In this document: one piece after another, positions 1 through 7,937 of the stretch
How positions within the stretch are numbered: the stretch's first letter is position 1
How the letters are laid out: each line of letters begins with the position of its first letter
NCBI RefSeq assembly: GCF_963975745.1
Contig: NZ_CAXBIB010000003.1
Coordinates: 62,001 to 126,000, forward strand
DNA: 64,000 bases
From: Parvibaculum sp963975745
Lineage (GTDB): Bacteria; Pseudomonadota; Alphaproteobacteria; Parvibaculales; Parvibaculaceae
Reading direction: 5' to 3'
Notes under the pieces: generated by a model
Seen by the model: the letters and a program-made list of their open reading frames with translations, nothing else
The model's database searches: none
Told to the model about the DNA's origin: nothing
Translations under genes and position numbers: made by a program

Positions 1-111
1 GGCAAGGCGGAGGAAATCGCGCATTGCGTGACGTTTCTGGCAGATGAAAAGGCCAGCTTTGTTACCGGTGCCACGATCACAGCCAACGGCGCCCAATTCA
101 TCGCCGGATAG
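1..111 (+). CDS. C-terminal end of a short-chain dehydrogenase, probably acetoacetyl-CoA reductase (partial)
   Basis: Only the last 36 codons are in the window, and the gene begins upstream of base 1. The frame reads GKAEEIAHCVTFLADEKASF followed by VTGATITANGAQFIAG and a stop. The pattern of a helix ending in FLA(S/D)-(D/E)xASF, then VTGxTIxxNG, is the C-terminal signature of classical SDR enzymes. TxNGAQ rather than VDGG is what PhaB/PhbB acetoacetyl-CoA reductases usually carry. PhaB reduces acetoacetyl-CoA to 3-hydroxybutyryl-CoA with NADPH, which would suit the EMC-pathway genes further on. The Rossmann and Ser-Tyr-Lys residues are outside the window, so FabG-like enzymes remain possible. 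Confidence 0.75.
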   Translation, partial: GKAEEIAHCVTFLADEKASFVTGATITANGAQFIAG

Positions 112-139
112 GCATGGCAGCCCGGGTTGCCGCGGCCTG

Positions 140-772
140 TCAGCTTTCCTGCGCCTTGGCCGCGATCTGCGCGTCATACTCTTCATCGCGGCCCGGCCGG
201 CCCGGCGTTGGATAGACCCATGCGTCGACTGGCCCGACATCGACATGCGCATAGGGCGTCTTTGTGGGGTAGAAGCCGGCGCCACCGCGGCCGAGTTTTT
301 TTGCCACGCGGTAGACCTCTTCCGGGTCATGAAAATCCTGCGTGATGTCCACGGCCATCCCGCGCATGTGAAAACTTCCCGGGTCGACGCCGTTTCCGCG
401 TGCGTCAAGCCAGGCGTTCGTCCGCTCCGTACGATATCCCGACATCGTGAAGATGGGGTTTTTCGAGCGGGTATGGCTGTCGATTTCCCAGAGGAGATCA
501 AGCAGACGTGGGTCGGTCGGAGCCGACTTGTTCTCGCGCAGGTCGCGCAGGAACCAGTCGACGCGCCTGATCGCTTCCGGAAGATAGTCACCGTCGGCCC
601 AGTAGACGATGTCGAGCTTCTCGCCGGAGTTCAGGCTCTGCATCCTCAGCGCCCGCTTGTGCGGCGCGTCGGCGCGCAGCAGCGAGGGGGCGGCGAGCAG
701 GACACCTGCGCCTGCGGAAAGCGCGAGGGCTGTCCGGCGCGTTATCCGTTGCGCTGTCGGTCGTTTCATCAT
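140..772 (-). CDS. Tat-type exported M15/DUF882 (YcbK-like) murein peptidase
   Basis: 210 aa. The N-terminus has a twin-arginine-like stretch (TRRTALAL, residues 11-18) followed by a hydrophobic segment to about residue 33, so the protein is probably exported. The rest matches the DUF882/peptidase M15A fold of D,D-carboxypeptidase-like proteins. Zinc ligands are visible as SFHMRGMAVD (H135, D142) and AHVDVG (H176). The family trims or binds peptidoglycan peptides in the periplasm. The substrate here is inferred. The gene lies 9 nt downstream of a polysaccharide deacetylase gene on the same strand, so the two are probably cotranscribed as an envelope-modifying pair. Confidence 0.85.
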   Translation of the reverse strand: MMKRPTAQRITRRTALALSAGAGVLLAAPSLLRADAPHKRALRMQSLNSGEKLDIVYWADGDYLPEAIRRVDWFLRDLRENKSAPTDPRLLDLLWEIDSHTRSKNPIFTMSGYRTERTNAWLDARGNGVDPGSFHMRGMAVDITQDFHDPEEVYRVAKKLGRGGAGFYPTKTPYAHVDVGPVDAWVYPTPGRPGRDEEYDAQIAAKAQES

Positions 773-781
773 CGGAAAACC

Positions 782-1690
782 CTAGCGAAGGAAGGAATCG
801 GGCTCAAGCGAAGGTTCTGTGGTCATGTCCGCCTGCTGCGTGCCGGCGACAGACGGAGGGGCCGCGGCTGTCAGGAGAGCGTCCGGTACCGAGGCGGCGC
901 GCGCAAGGCTCCCGGTCTCTGCTGCGAGCTGGACGAAGCTGTAGCCTTGTTCGCGCATCGTGACGATGAACGCCGACAGCATGTCTGCCGTGCGCGGCTT
1001 GGTGTCGTGCAGGATCAGGATGCCGCGTCCGACCGAGGCGATGTTGCGTATGGCGCGGCGCCGCACCTCCACTGAACCGATCGGTTTCCAATCGTCGGCA
1101 CCGAACTCGCAGGAGAATGTGGCGACGTGGCGTTCGCCCAGCCAGTGGATGAGCGCCGGGCTGTCATTGAGGCCGGGAAAACGAAAGAATGGTGCCAGAC
1201 GGTCGCGATCCTGGGCCGGCGCATCTGCAAGCGCTGCCTCTACGGCCTCGAACCCACGACGAATCTCTCGTTTCGCCTGTGCTGCCGAAAGTTGACGAAG
1301 GCTGTTGGGGTGTAGCCATGTGTGGGTGCCGATGATGTGTCCGCGTGCCGCCACTTCGCGCACGATTTCTGGGTGCTTGTCCGCATAATAGCCGACCATG
1401 AAAAAAGTGGCCTTGATGCAATGACGATCGAGAATGTCGAGGATGCGTATCGTGTTGTCGGGATGCGGGCCGTCATCGAAGGTCAGGGCGACTTCCCTCG
1501 GGCCGAGCGGCACGGTCTGCGGATACTGCATCGTGCCGAAAGCGGGCCCGTTCTCGGTCGGTACCGTCACAACGCGGGTTGCCGCCGCGTAGGCCGGATC
1601 GGTTGGGCAGGTGCCTTGGGCCGCCGCTGTGCCGGGTGCCGTCAGCAACAGCGTCAGCGTCGCCACCACCGCTATCGATATGCGTTTCAT
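782..1690 (-). CDS. secreted polysaccharide deacetylase (NodB domain)
   Basis: 302 aa from the ATG at 1690. The frame is open further upstream, but this start is chosen because it is followed at once by a classical signal peptide (Lys-Arg, hydrophobic core, AAAQ at about residue 25). The NodB homology domain shows motif 1 TFDDGP (residues 70-75), the HTWLH metal pair, FFRFPG, and the late ILILHD motif. Such enzymes remove N- or O-acetyl groups from cell-wall or exopolysaccharide sugars with a metal ion. The C-terminal 45 residues are low-complexity Ala/Ser/Thr. It sits just upstream of the M15-like peptidase and 94 nt after the cupin gene. Confidence 0.88.
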   Translation of the reverse strand: MKRISIAVVATLTLLLTAPGTAAAQGTCPTDPAYAAATRVVTVPTENGPAFGTMQYPQTVPLGPREVALTFDDGPHPDNTIRILDILDRHCIKATFFMVGYYADKHPEIVREVAARGHIIGTHTWLHPNSLRQLSAAQAKREIRRGFEAVEAALADAPAQDRDRLAPFFRFPGLNDSPALIHWLGERHVATFSCEFGADDWKPIGSVEVRRRAIRNIASVGRGILILHDTKPRTADMLSAFIVTMREQGYSFVQLAAETGSLARAASVPDALLTAAAPPSVAGTQQADMTTEPSLEPDSFLR

Positions 1691-1784
1691 GCCCCCGCCC
1701 CGGTTCGCCGGCCCCGAGCGAATTCTAGCCCAGGCTGGGGGATGGGCCAGCGCAAACGGGCCACAGGTCCGGCAAAAGCGGCAG

Positions 1785-2225
1785 TCAGCGGCCCGCCACC
1801 CAGTCGGGCGGCGCCATCTCGAAACCCGAGAATTCGAAGCCGGGGGCAACGGTGCAACCGACCAGCGTGAAGGCACCCAGTGGCTCTGCGGCCTGCCAAT
1901 GGCCCTGCGGAACGACCAGTTGCGGTCTCTGACCCCTGGCGAGATCGGGGCCGAGGGTCAGCGTCTCCGGTGCCCGTCCGTCTTCGCTGATCGAAAGCGA
2001 CAGGGCCCCGCCCGCGTACCAGTGCCAGACCTCCGCCGCATCGACACGATGCCAATGCGACCGCTGTCCCGACTTCAGAAGATAGTAAATAGCCGTCGAA
2101 TGTGCGCGGCGATCGTCCGCCGCATCGCGGAAGGTTTCGGTGAAATACCCGCCTTCGGGATGGGGCTCGAGTTTCAGTAGCGCGATGATCTCGTCCGCCG
2201 TCAGCGCTGCGCCGGTGTGGTCCAT
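1785..2225 (-). CDS. DUF985 cupin-fold protein
   Basis: 146 aa from the ATG at 2225, one base after the gloB stop, which argues for translational coupling. The sequence has the DUF985 hallmarks: an N-terminal LxPHPEGGYFxET motif, the cupin segment SHWHRVDAAEVWHWYAG, and the late EFSGFEMA. Relatives resemble a yeast YML079w-like cupin of unknown reaction. The histidines of SHWHR could bind a metal or sugar, but no activity is assigned. A possible longer start lies at 2267, inside gloB. Confidence 0.85.
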   Translation of the reverse strand: MDHTGAALTADEIIALLKLEPHPEGGYFTETFRDAADDRRAHSTAIYYLLKSGQRSHWHRVDAAEVWHWYAGGALSLSISEDGRAPETLTLGPDLARGQRPQLVVPQGHWQAAEPLGAFTLVGCTVAPGFEFSGFEMAPPDWVAGR

Positions 2226-2226
2226 T

Positions 2227-2997
2227 TCAGAAGCTGTCCTTGCGCCGGCGTGTTTCAGCGAACACATCGACGTCCGATGCGTCCCTCATTCCGATCGTTG
2301 AACGCAGATCGGGGCTTGCTGCGCGCAGAAAGGGGTTGGTGGCCTTTTCGAGTCCGATGGTGGTTGGCACCGTCCATTCGCCGCGTGCACGCTTCTCGTC
2401 GATTTCTCTGGCGCGCGCGACGAGCGCCGCGTTCCGAGGTTCAACGCTGAGTGCAAAGCGCGCGTTCGACTGGGTGTATTCGTGGGCACAATAGACGATG
2501 GTGTCATCGGGCAGAAGCATCAGTTTGTTGAGCGATGTCCACATCTGTTGCGGCGTCCCCTCGAACAATCTCCCGCATCCGAGCGCGAAGAGCGTATCAC
2601 CGACAAAGGCGATCCTGTCGTCGGCAAAGCTGTAGGCGATATGACCGCGCGTGTGTCCGGGTACCTCGATAACGCGTGCCCGGGCGTTGCCCAATTCGAC
2701 GATGTCGCCGTCGCCCACGGCGCGGTCGATCCCGGGAATGAGGTCCCTTTCGCCTCTTGGACCTATGACGACACAGCCCGTCGCCTCTTTCAGGGCGGCG
2801 TTGCCGCCGGCATGATCGAAGTGATGATGCGTGTTGAGGATATGCGTCAGCGACCAACCCCTGTCGGCAAGTGCCCGTAGAATAGGCTCGACCTCGGGGG
2901 TATCGATTGTTGCCGTGGCGCCGCTGGAGGGCTCATGCACAAGATAGCCGTAATTGTCGCTCAGGCACGGGAACTGGTGAATTTGAAGCCCGGTCAT
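2227..2997 (-). CDS. gloB: hydroxyacylglutathione hydrolase (glyoxalase II)
   Basis: 256 aa. It hydrolyses S-D-lactoylglutathione to D-lactate and glutathione in methylglyoxal detoxification. The metallo-beta-lactamase motif THHHFDH is at about residues 56-62, with GHTRGH, GDTLFALGCGRLFEG and the C-terminal glutathione-binding region (CAHEYT, NPFLR) all present. Length matches the family. The ATG at 2997 is preferred over an upstream start at 3051 because the sequence between is Arg/Gly-rich and unlike GloB. It diverges from a SAM methyltransferase gene, a pairing I recall as common in alphaproteobacteria. Confidence 0.96.
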   Translation of the reverse strand: MTGLQIHQFPCLSDNYGYLVHEPSSGATATIDTPEVEPILRALADRGWSLTHILNTHHHFDHAGGNAALKEATGCVVIGPRGERDLIPGIDRAVGDGDIVELGNARARVIEVPGHTRGHIAYSFADDRIAFVGDTLFALGCGRLFEGTPQQMWTSLNKLMLLPDDTIVYCAHEYTQSNARFALSVEPRNAALVARAREIDEKRARGEWTVPTTIGLEKATNPFLRAASPDLRSTIGMRDASDVDVFAETRRRKDSF

Positions 2998-3157
2998 TTT
3001 GCCTCTCTCATTTCCGTTTCGGCCGCGCCTGCGGGCAATTTCCGTTCTCACGTGACAATATTGCCGTTGTCGACCGATTGTGCTCCTAGCCTAGTGCGAC
3101 CAGGCTCCAACGTGAACCCGTCGTCACCAGTAACGGGGATCTGATAGGCTTAGCCTC

Positions 3158-3913
3158 ATGCCAATGGATGTGATCGACCTTCGAAATTTTTACGGGCAGC
3201 CGCTCGGCCAGGTTGCCCAGCGCCATATCGGCCGCCGCATCGAGGCCATATGGCCCGAATTGCGTGGCCTGAATGTGATGGGTTTCGGATTTGCAACGCC
3301 CTATCTGGGTGTGATCGGCGGCAATGCGCAGCGCGTGGTCGGCCTGATGCCGGCCCGTCAGGGCGTGCTGCACTGGCCGTCCGAGGGCAAATCCTTGACC
3401 GGTCTGGTCGATGAGAGGGAATTGCCGCTTGAAGATGAAAGCATGGATCGCGTTCTGGTGGTTCATGGACTTGAGGCCAGCGAAGCGATGCGGGTGATGT
3501 TGAGGCAAATCTGGCGTGTGCTGGCGCCTGGCGGGCGCCTGCTGATCGTCGTGCCGAACCGGCGTGGCTTGTGGGCACGGCGCGAAGCGACGCCGTTCGG
3601 CCACGGACAGCCATTTTCGCGTGGGCAACTGACGCAACTTCTGCGCGAGTCGATGTTCAGTCCGTCCACCTGGGAGGTCGCGCTGTTTGTTCCGCCTTTC
3701 GACTGGCGGCCGCTGCTGCGCTCCGCGGGGGCCTGGGAGCGTGCCGGACATATGCTCTGGTCCCGCTTTTCAGGCGTCATTCTGGTAGAGGCGACAAAAC
3801 AGATCTATGCGGCGACGCCCTTGCCGGTGGCACAAAAAGTTGCCCAGCGCGTTCGGGCGCTTGCGCCGCTTCCGGCGCCTGCGCGATCGACCAGTTCTTT
3901 TGACAATCGCTAG
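3158..3913 (+). CDS. class I SAM-dependent methyltransferase (gloB-linked)
   Basis: 251 aa with a Rossmann-like methyltransferase core. The SAM-binding motif I is degenerate (VMGFGFATPYLG). An acidic motif II region (ELPLEDESMDRVLVVHGLE) follows, then the LRQIWRVLAPGGRLLIVVPN strand typical of Methyltransf_11. The C-terminal region is basic and hydrophobic. The acceptor is unknown. It is divergent from gloB and its stop overlaps the metW stop by 4 nt on the opposite strand. Confidence 0.85.
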   Translation: MPMDVIDLRNFYGQPLGQVAQRHIGRRIEAIWPELRGLNVMGFGFATPYLGVIGGNAQRVVGLMPARQGVLHWPSEGKSLTGLVDERELPLEDESMDRVLVVHGLEASEAMRVMLRQIWRVLAPGGRLLIVVPNRRGLWARREATPFGHGQPFSRGQLTQLLRESMFSPSTWEVALFVPPFDWRPLLRSAGAWERAGHMLWSRFSGVILVEATKQIYAATPLPVAQKVAQRVRALAPLPAPARSTSSFDNR

Positions 3914-4548
3914 AGCGCGCGGGCGTCGTGCCGGGAGAGCAGAAAAACGGCGTCTCCGGCCAGCAGGTTGGCAATAACGCCGGGGCGCGACAATCGGCGC
4001 ACCGTCTTTCCCGTTACGATGACCGAATCCTCGATCTTCAGGCCCAGATCGTCGCAGAGCTTCGTGAAGTCGAGTAGCGTGCAAAGATGGATATTGGGTG
4101 TGTCATACCAGAAGTAGCCCAGGGAAGGCGTTTCGGGCATGCGGCCGCTGAGAAGTAGCTGCAGACGCACGCGCCAATGGCCGAAGTTCGGGAATGACAC
4201 GATGACATGTCGTCCGATGCGCTTCATCGCATGCAGGACTTCCCGAGGATTGCGTGTTGCCTGAATGGTCTGGCTCAGAATGACGTAGTCGAATGCGTCG
4301 TCCGGATAGTCGGCAAGGTCAGTATCGGCGTCGCCCTGTACCACGGACAGACCCCGAGCCACGCAGGCGTTGACACCTTCCTGGCTCAGTTCCACGCCGC
4401 GTCCGTCGACATTCTTCTTGCTTGAAAGAAGTTCAAGCAACTCGCCGTCGCCGCAACCGACATCGAGCACGCGACTTCCGGGCGCAATCATCTGGGCGAT
4501 GAGATCAAGGTCGACGCGGCCCGTCGAATAGCCGTTGCCATGGTTCAT
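3910..4548 (-). CDS. metW: methionine biosynthesis protein MetW
   Basis: 212 aa. The N-terminal SAM-binding motif VLDVGCGDGELLELL is followed by YDYVILSQTIQA-type and PNFGHWRVRLQLL segments that are diagnostic of MetW, with GRMPETPSLGYFWYDTPNIH downstream. MetW partners with the homoserine O-acyltransferase MetX, and the gene overlaps the metX stop by 4 nt, so the two are translationally coupled. Its exact role (activator of MetX acylation) comes from the family literature, not from this sequence. Confidence 0.95.
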   Translation of the reverse strand: MNHGNGYSTGRVDLDLIAQMIAPGSRVLDVGCGDGELLELLSSKKNVDGRGVELSQEGVNACVARGLSVVQGDADTDLADYPDDAFDYVILSQTIQATRNPREVLHAMKRIGRHVIVSFPNFGHWRVRLQLLLSGRMPETPSLGYFWYDTPNIHLCTLLDFTKLCDDLGLKIEDSVIVTGKTVRRLSRPGVIANLLAGDAVFLLSRHDARAL

Positions 4549-5732
4549 TGCGCGAGCCCTCGCGTTCGAGCGGCGCTGTCGATGAAACCACGCAGCGTTG
4601 CAAACATTTCAGGCTCGTCGAGCAGGAAAGCATCATGACCCTTGTCGGTCCTGATTTCGACAAAGCTTACATTGGCTGCGACAGCGTTGAGGGCGTGAAC
4701 GATCTGTCTGTTGTCCGAAGTCGGGAACAGCCAGTCGCTGGTGAACGAGACGACACAGAAACGCGCTCTGGTGCCCCGGAATGCATTGGCGAGAACGCCG
4801 CCGAAATCGTCGGCAAGATCGAAATAATCCATCGCACGCGTGATGTAGAGATAGGAGTTGGCATCGAAGCGGTCGACGAAAGTCGAGCCCTGATGGCGCA
4901 GATAGGATTCGATCTGGAAATCAGCGTCGAAACCATAGGTGATGCTGTCGCGATCCTGCAGATTGCGGCCGAATTTGCGATGCAAAGCGGTCTCCGAAAG
5001 ATAGGTGATATGCGCCGCCATGCGCGCGACGGCGAGCCCCTTGGCCGGGCTCGTGCCTTCAATCAGATAGGCACCCTGCTTCCATTCGGGGTCAGCCATG
5101 ATCGCCTGGCGGCCGACTTCGTGGAACGCAATGTTCTGGGCCGAGTGGCGGGCGGCCGTGGCGATCGGGATGGCCGAAAAGACACGATCGGGATAGGCAG
5201 CCGCCCATTGCAGCACCTGCATGCCGCCCATCGAGCCGCCAATGACGCAGAAAAGGTCGCGAATGCCGAGCCGATCCAGCAGCGTCGCCTGGGCACGCAC
5301 CATGTCGCCGATGGTGATCACCGGGAAATTGAGCCCGTAAGGCCGGCCGGTCGCCGGATCGATATCGCGCGGACCCGTCGTGCCCATGCAGCCGCCAATG
5401 ACATTGGGGCAGACGACAAAAAACCGATCGGTGTCGATGGGCAGGCCCGGTCCCACCATGTGGGGCCACCAGCCCGCCTTGCCGGTGACCGGATGGGTGC
5501 TGGCTGCATACTGGTCGCCCGTCAATGCATGGCAGATCAGCACGACATTCGATTTGTCGGCATTCAGCGTGCCATAGGTCTCGTAGGCAATGGTGAACGG
5601 GCTGAGGCTGACGCCGGAATCGAGCGCAAGCGGTTCGTCGGCGCCGAAGGTTACCGTGGCGCTCTGCGCCGCGACCCTGCCACCGCCGTAGTCCGGACGC
5701 TGCCCGTCCCCAGCACTGTCGATCGTGTTCAT
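4545..5732 (-). CDS. metX: homoserine O-acyltransferase MetX
   Basis: 395 aa from the ATG at 5732. The open frame extends to 5990, but the extra part overlaps the promoter region and is Arg/Gly-rich. The alpha/beta-hydrolase fold carries the oxyanion-side LICHALTGDQY, NVIGGCMGTTGP, the nucleophile elbow VIGGSMGGMQ (Ser167), an Asp in SDWLFP, and a late DKGHDAF histidine. The enzyme acylates homoserine, the first committed step to methionine. Acetyl- versus succinyl-CoA preference cannot be read reliably from the name, since MetX can use either. It is coupled to metW by a 4 nt overlap. Confidence 0.95.
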   Translation of the reverse strand: MNTIDSAGDGQRPDYGGGRVAAQSATVTFGADEPLALDSGVSLSPFTIAYETYGTLNADKSNVVLICHALTGDQYAASTHPVTGKAGWWPHMVGPGLPIDTDRFFVVCPNVIGGCMGTTGPRDIDPATGRPYGLNFPVITIGDMVRAQATLLDRLGIRDLFCVIGGSMGGMQVLQWAAAYPDRVFSAIPIATAARHSAQNIAFHEVGRQAIMADPEWKQGAYLIEGTSPAKGLAVARMAAHITYLSETALHRKFGRNLQDRDSITYGFDADFQIESYLRHQGSTFVDRFDANSYLYITRAMDYFDLADDFGGVLANAFRGTRARFCVVSFTSDWLFPTSDNRQIVHALNAVAANVSFVEIRTDKGHDAFLLDEPEMFATLRGFIDSAARTRGLAQ

Positions 5733-5794
5733 CGCGCCTCTGCGCCGTCTTTTGCCCCTGAGTGGTTCTCTGGACCCCTCTGGGCGAGGGTGCA

Positions 5795-5824
5795 TAGCTA
5801 GAGATGCACCCCCCAAAATGTCAA
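5795..5824 (-). promoter_or_regulatory. probable metXW promoter
   Basis: On the minus strand TTGACA (5824-5819) is followed after 18 nt by TAGCTA (5800-5795), about 63 nt upstream of the metX ATG. The -10 element lies in the loop region of an inverted repeat GGGTGCAT-N8-ATGCACCC (5788-5811), which could be an operator or a leader hairpin. Calling this a promoter rests on hexamer match only. Confidence 0.5.
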
Positions 5825-5832
5825 TGTTTTCT

Positions 5833-5861
5833 TTGATTTTAGCGGGTTTGGCCCGTATGAA
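5833..5861 (+). promoter_or_regulatory. probable promoter of the chorismate mutase-hisC-tyrC operon
   Basis: TTGATT (5833-5838), a 17 nt spacer and TATGAA (5856-5861) resemble a sigma-70 promoter, 65 nt before the chorismate mutase ATG. It is back-to-back with the metXW promoter in the same divergent intergenic region. Confidence 0.5.
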
Positions 5862-5926
5862 TACCGCTCTTGCGGGTCGGGGGAAAGGGGCCCCGCCGCG
5901 AGGGGCTTCCCCGCCGAGAGACGCGC

Positions 5927-6826
5927 ATGACGATCGAGACGACCAGCCCTGAGAAAGCGCTTGCCGATGTCCGCAAGGAGATCGACGCAATCGACGATGC
6001 CGTTCACGACCTGCTGATGAAGCGGACGGAGCTTGTCGTCGAGGTCGCGGAAGCCAAGGCGCGCGAGGCCAGCGCGGCCGGCGAGGGCAGTTTCATCGCC
6101 TTCCGGCCCGGCCGCGAGGCGGAGGTTCTGCGACGGTTGGCGGCGCGGCATCGGGGTGATCTGCCTTTGCGTGTCGTCTTCCGGCTGTGGCGCGAGATCA
6201 TTGCGGCCATGACACGTATACAAGGACCTTTCCGGGTCGAGGTGTTCGGCGGCGGGGACGACTATGCGCTCGGATACTGGGATCTGGCGCGAAGCTATTA
6301 CGGCTCATCGACCCCGATGGAGCTGCATGGAACTGCGCGCGACATGTTGCGGCGGCTCGGCCATGATCGGTCGGCGGTCGGCATCCTGCCGGAGCCCGGC
6401 AGTCATGCGGGCGGTGACTGGTGGGTGTCACTTGCCATCAACGATCAGCTCGGATTGCGTGTTGTGGCGCGGTTGCCGTTCGTCGAAGTCGGACGAGACG
6501 ACGACCAGATGCGCGCCTATGTGGTGACGCAGGCCGATTTCGAAGAAACCGGCGACGATACGAGCCTTCTGGTGCTTCTGACCACGGAGAACGTCAGCGA
6601 AGGACGCGCCGTGGCGCTGGCGAAAGCCGCGGGTTTCGACAGCATGCGGGTTGACCATGCACAGATGGCTGACGGTTCGGCAACTTATGCGAGTCTTCTT
6701 GCGGTGCAGGGATTTGTCGGTACGGACGATCCGCGGCTTGCCGCGCTTTCAGATGATGCGGTTGCGGCGGCACGTGTGATTGGCGGCTATGCCAATCCGC
6801 TGCATCGCGAGACTGACGGCGGGTAG
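5927..6826 (+). CDS. chorismate mutase domain protein
   Basis: 299 aa. Residues 10-95 form an AroQ-type helical chorismate mutase: EKALADVRKEIDAIDDAVHD, then LLMKRTELVVEVAEAK, and the later LPLRVVFRLWREIIAAMTRIQ. The remaining 200 residues have no motif I recognise; they are the usual C-terminal extension of the alphaproteobacterial form, which is longer than the 90-aa minimal AroQ. Chorismate to prephenate is the expected reaction. The stop is 4 nt before the aminotransferase start, and that gene overlaps tyrC, so the three make a phenylalanine/tyrosine operon. Confidence 0.9.
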   Translation: MTIETTSPEKALADVRKEIDAIDDAVHDLLMKRTELVVEVAEAKAREASAAGEGSFIAFRPGREAEVLRRLAARHRGDLPLRVVFRLWREIIAAMTRIQGPFRVEVFGGGDDYALGYWDLARSYYGSSTPMELHGTARDMLRRLGHDRSAVGILPEPGSHAGGDWWVSLAINDQLGLRVVARLPFVEVGRDDDQMRAYVVTQADFEETGDDTSLLVLLTTENVSEGRAVALAKAAGFDSMRVDHAQMADGSATYASLLAVQGFVGTDDPRLAALSDDAVAAARVIGGYANPLHRETDGG

Positions 6827-6830
6827 GATC

Positions 6831-7937
6831 ATGACACGCCCGACGCCGCAGCCCGGCATTCTCGACATCGAACCGTATGTTGGTGGTCGCGCCAGCGCGA
6901 CCGGTGCCGGCAAGATTTTCAAGTTGTCCGCGAACGAGACACCGCTCGGCCCGAGTCCCCGCGCGCGCGAGGCCTTTCTTGCCGCTGCCGAAAGCATGGC
7001 ACTTTATCCGGATGGCGGCGCAGACGAATTGCGCGGGGCGATCGCTTCGCGATACGGACTCAACGCAGAGCGCATCGTCTGCGGCGCAGGTTCCGACGAA
7101 CTGTTGCACCTCCTTGCGCAAGCCTATCTGGGTGAAGGCGACCAGGCGATCGCGACGGAGCACGGGTTTCTCGTCTATCCGATCGTCACCAAGGCGGCCG
7201 GTGCGACCTGCATCCAGGTGAAAGAGCGGAATCTGCGCACCGATGTCGATGCGATCCTTGCTGCAGTCACGCCGCGCACCCGGATCGTGTTCATCGCCAA
7301 TCCCAACAATCCGACCGGCAGCTATCTGCCGTCCGACGAGGTGCGCCGCCTTCATGCCGGACTGCGCCCCGACATTCTGCTGGTGCTTGATGCGGCCTAT
7401 AGCGAATATGTCAGCCGCAACGATTATGAAGCCGGGATCGAACTTGTTGCCACGTTCGAAAATGTCGTGATGACGCGGACTTTTTCGAAGATCTATGGGC
7501 TTGCGGCGCTTCGGCTCGGCTGGATGTATGCCCCGGCGCATGTTGCCGATGTCATTAACCGCATCCGCGGTCCGTTCAATGTGTCGATCCCGGCGTTGAA
7601 GGCCGGCGTCGCCGCGATGCGCGACACCGGCCATGTCGATGACGCGCGTGCGCATAACGACAGGTGGCTCGCCTGGTTGGCGGAAGAAATCGGCAAGCTC
7701 GATCTTGTCGTTGCGCCGAGTGTTGCAAATTTTCTGTTGATCGGCTTCCCCGACGAGCCGGGCCGCCGTGCCGGCGATGCTGACATCTTTCTGATGCGGC
7801 GCGGCCTGATCCTGCGCCAGATGACATCCTACGGGTTGCCGAACCACCTGCGTCTCTCCGTGGGCACCGAGGAGGCTAACCGGCTGGTTGTTGCCGCGCT
7901 TGCCGAATTCATGAGCCGCAAGGGAGGCGCAGCATGA
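6831..7937 (+). CDS. hisC: histidinol-phosphate / aromatic aminotransferase (HisC family)
   Basis: 368 aa, fold-type I PLP aminotransferase. Visible motifs are KLSANETPLGPSP, GAGSDELL, FIANPNNPTGSY, LDAAYSEYV and the Schiff-base lysine in TFSKIYGLAALRLGW (K220). The operon position between chorismate mutase and prephenate dehydrogenase suggests it acts on aromatic keto acids or prephenate, perhaps in addition to histidinol phosphate. Sequence alone cannot separate these. Its last 4 nt overlap tyrC. Confidence 0.88.
   Translation: MTRPTPQPGILDIEPYVGGRASATGAGKIFKLSANETPLGPSPRAREAFLAAAESMALYPDGGADELRGAIASRYGLNAERIVCGAGSDELLHLLAQAYLGEGDQAIATEHGFLVYPIVTKAAGATCIQVKERNLRTDVDAILAAVTPRTRIVFIANPNNPTGSYLPSDEVRRLHAGLRPDILLVLDAAYSEYVSRNDYEAGIELVATFENVVMTRTFSKIYGLAALRLGWMYAPAHVADVINRIRGPFNVSIPALKAGVAAMRDTGHVDDARAHNDRWLAWLAEEIGKLDLVVAPSVANFLLIGFPDEPGRRAGDADIFLMRRGLILRQMTSYGLPNHLRLSVGTEEANRLVVAALAEFMSRKGGAA

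Noticed and set aside
4548..5801. Long open frame opposite metX (417 aa) as a gene
   Set aside because: Antisense to a well-supported gene, with no family motif or ribosome-binding site; a typical shadow frame in high-GC DNA. Similar long antisense frames opposite hisC, lysA, mcd and trkH were rejected for the same reason.
5733..5830. SAM-II (metA-type) riboswitch upstream of metX
   Set aside because: The conserved GAUUU and GCUAAA core of SAM-II was not found in the leader. Other SAM riboswitch classes were not tested by a covariance model.
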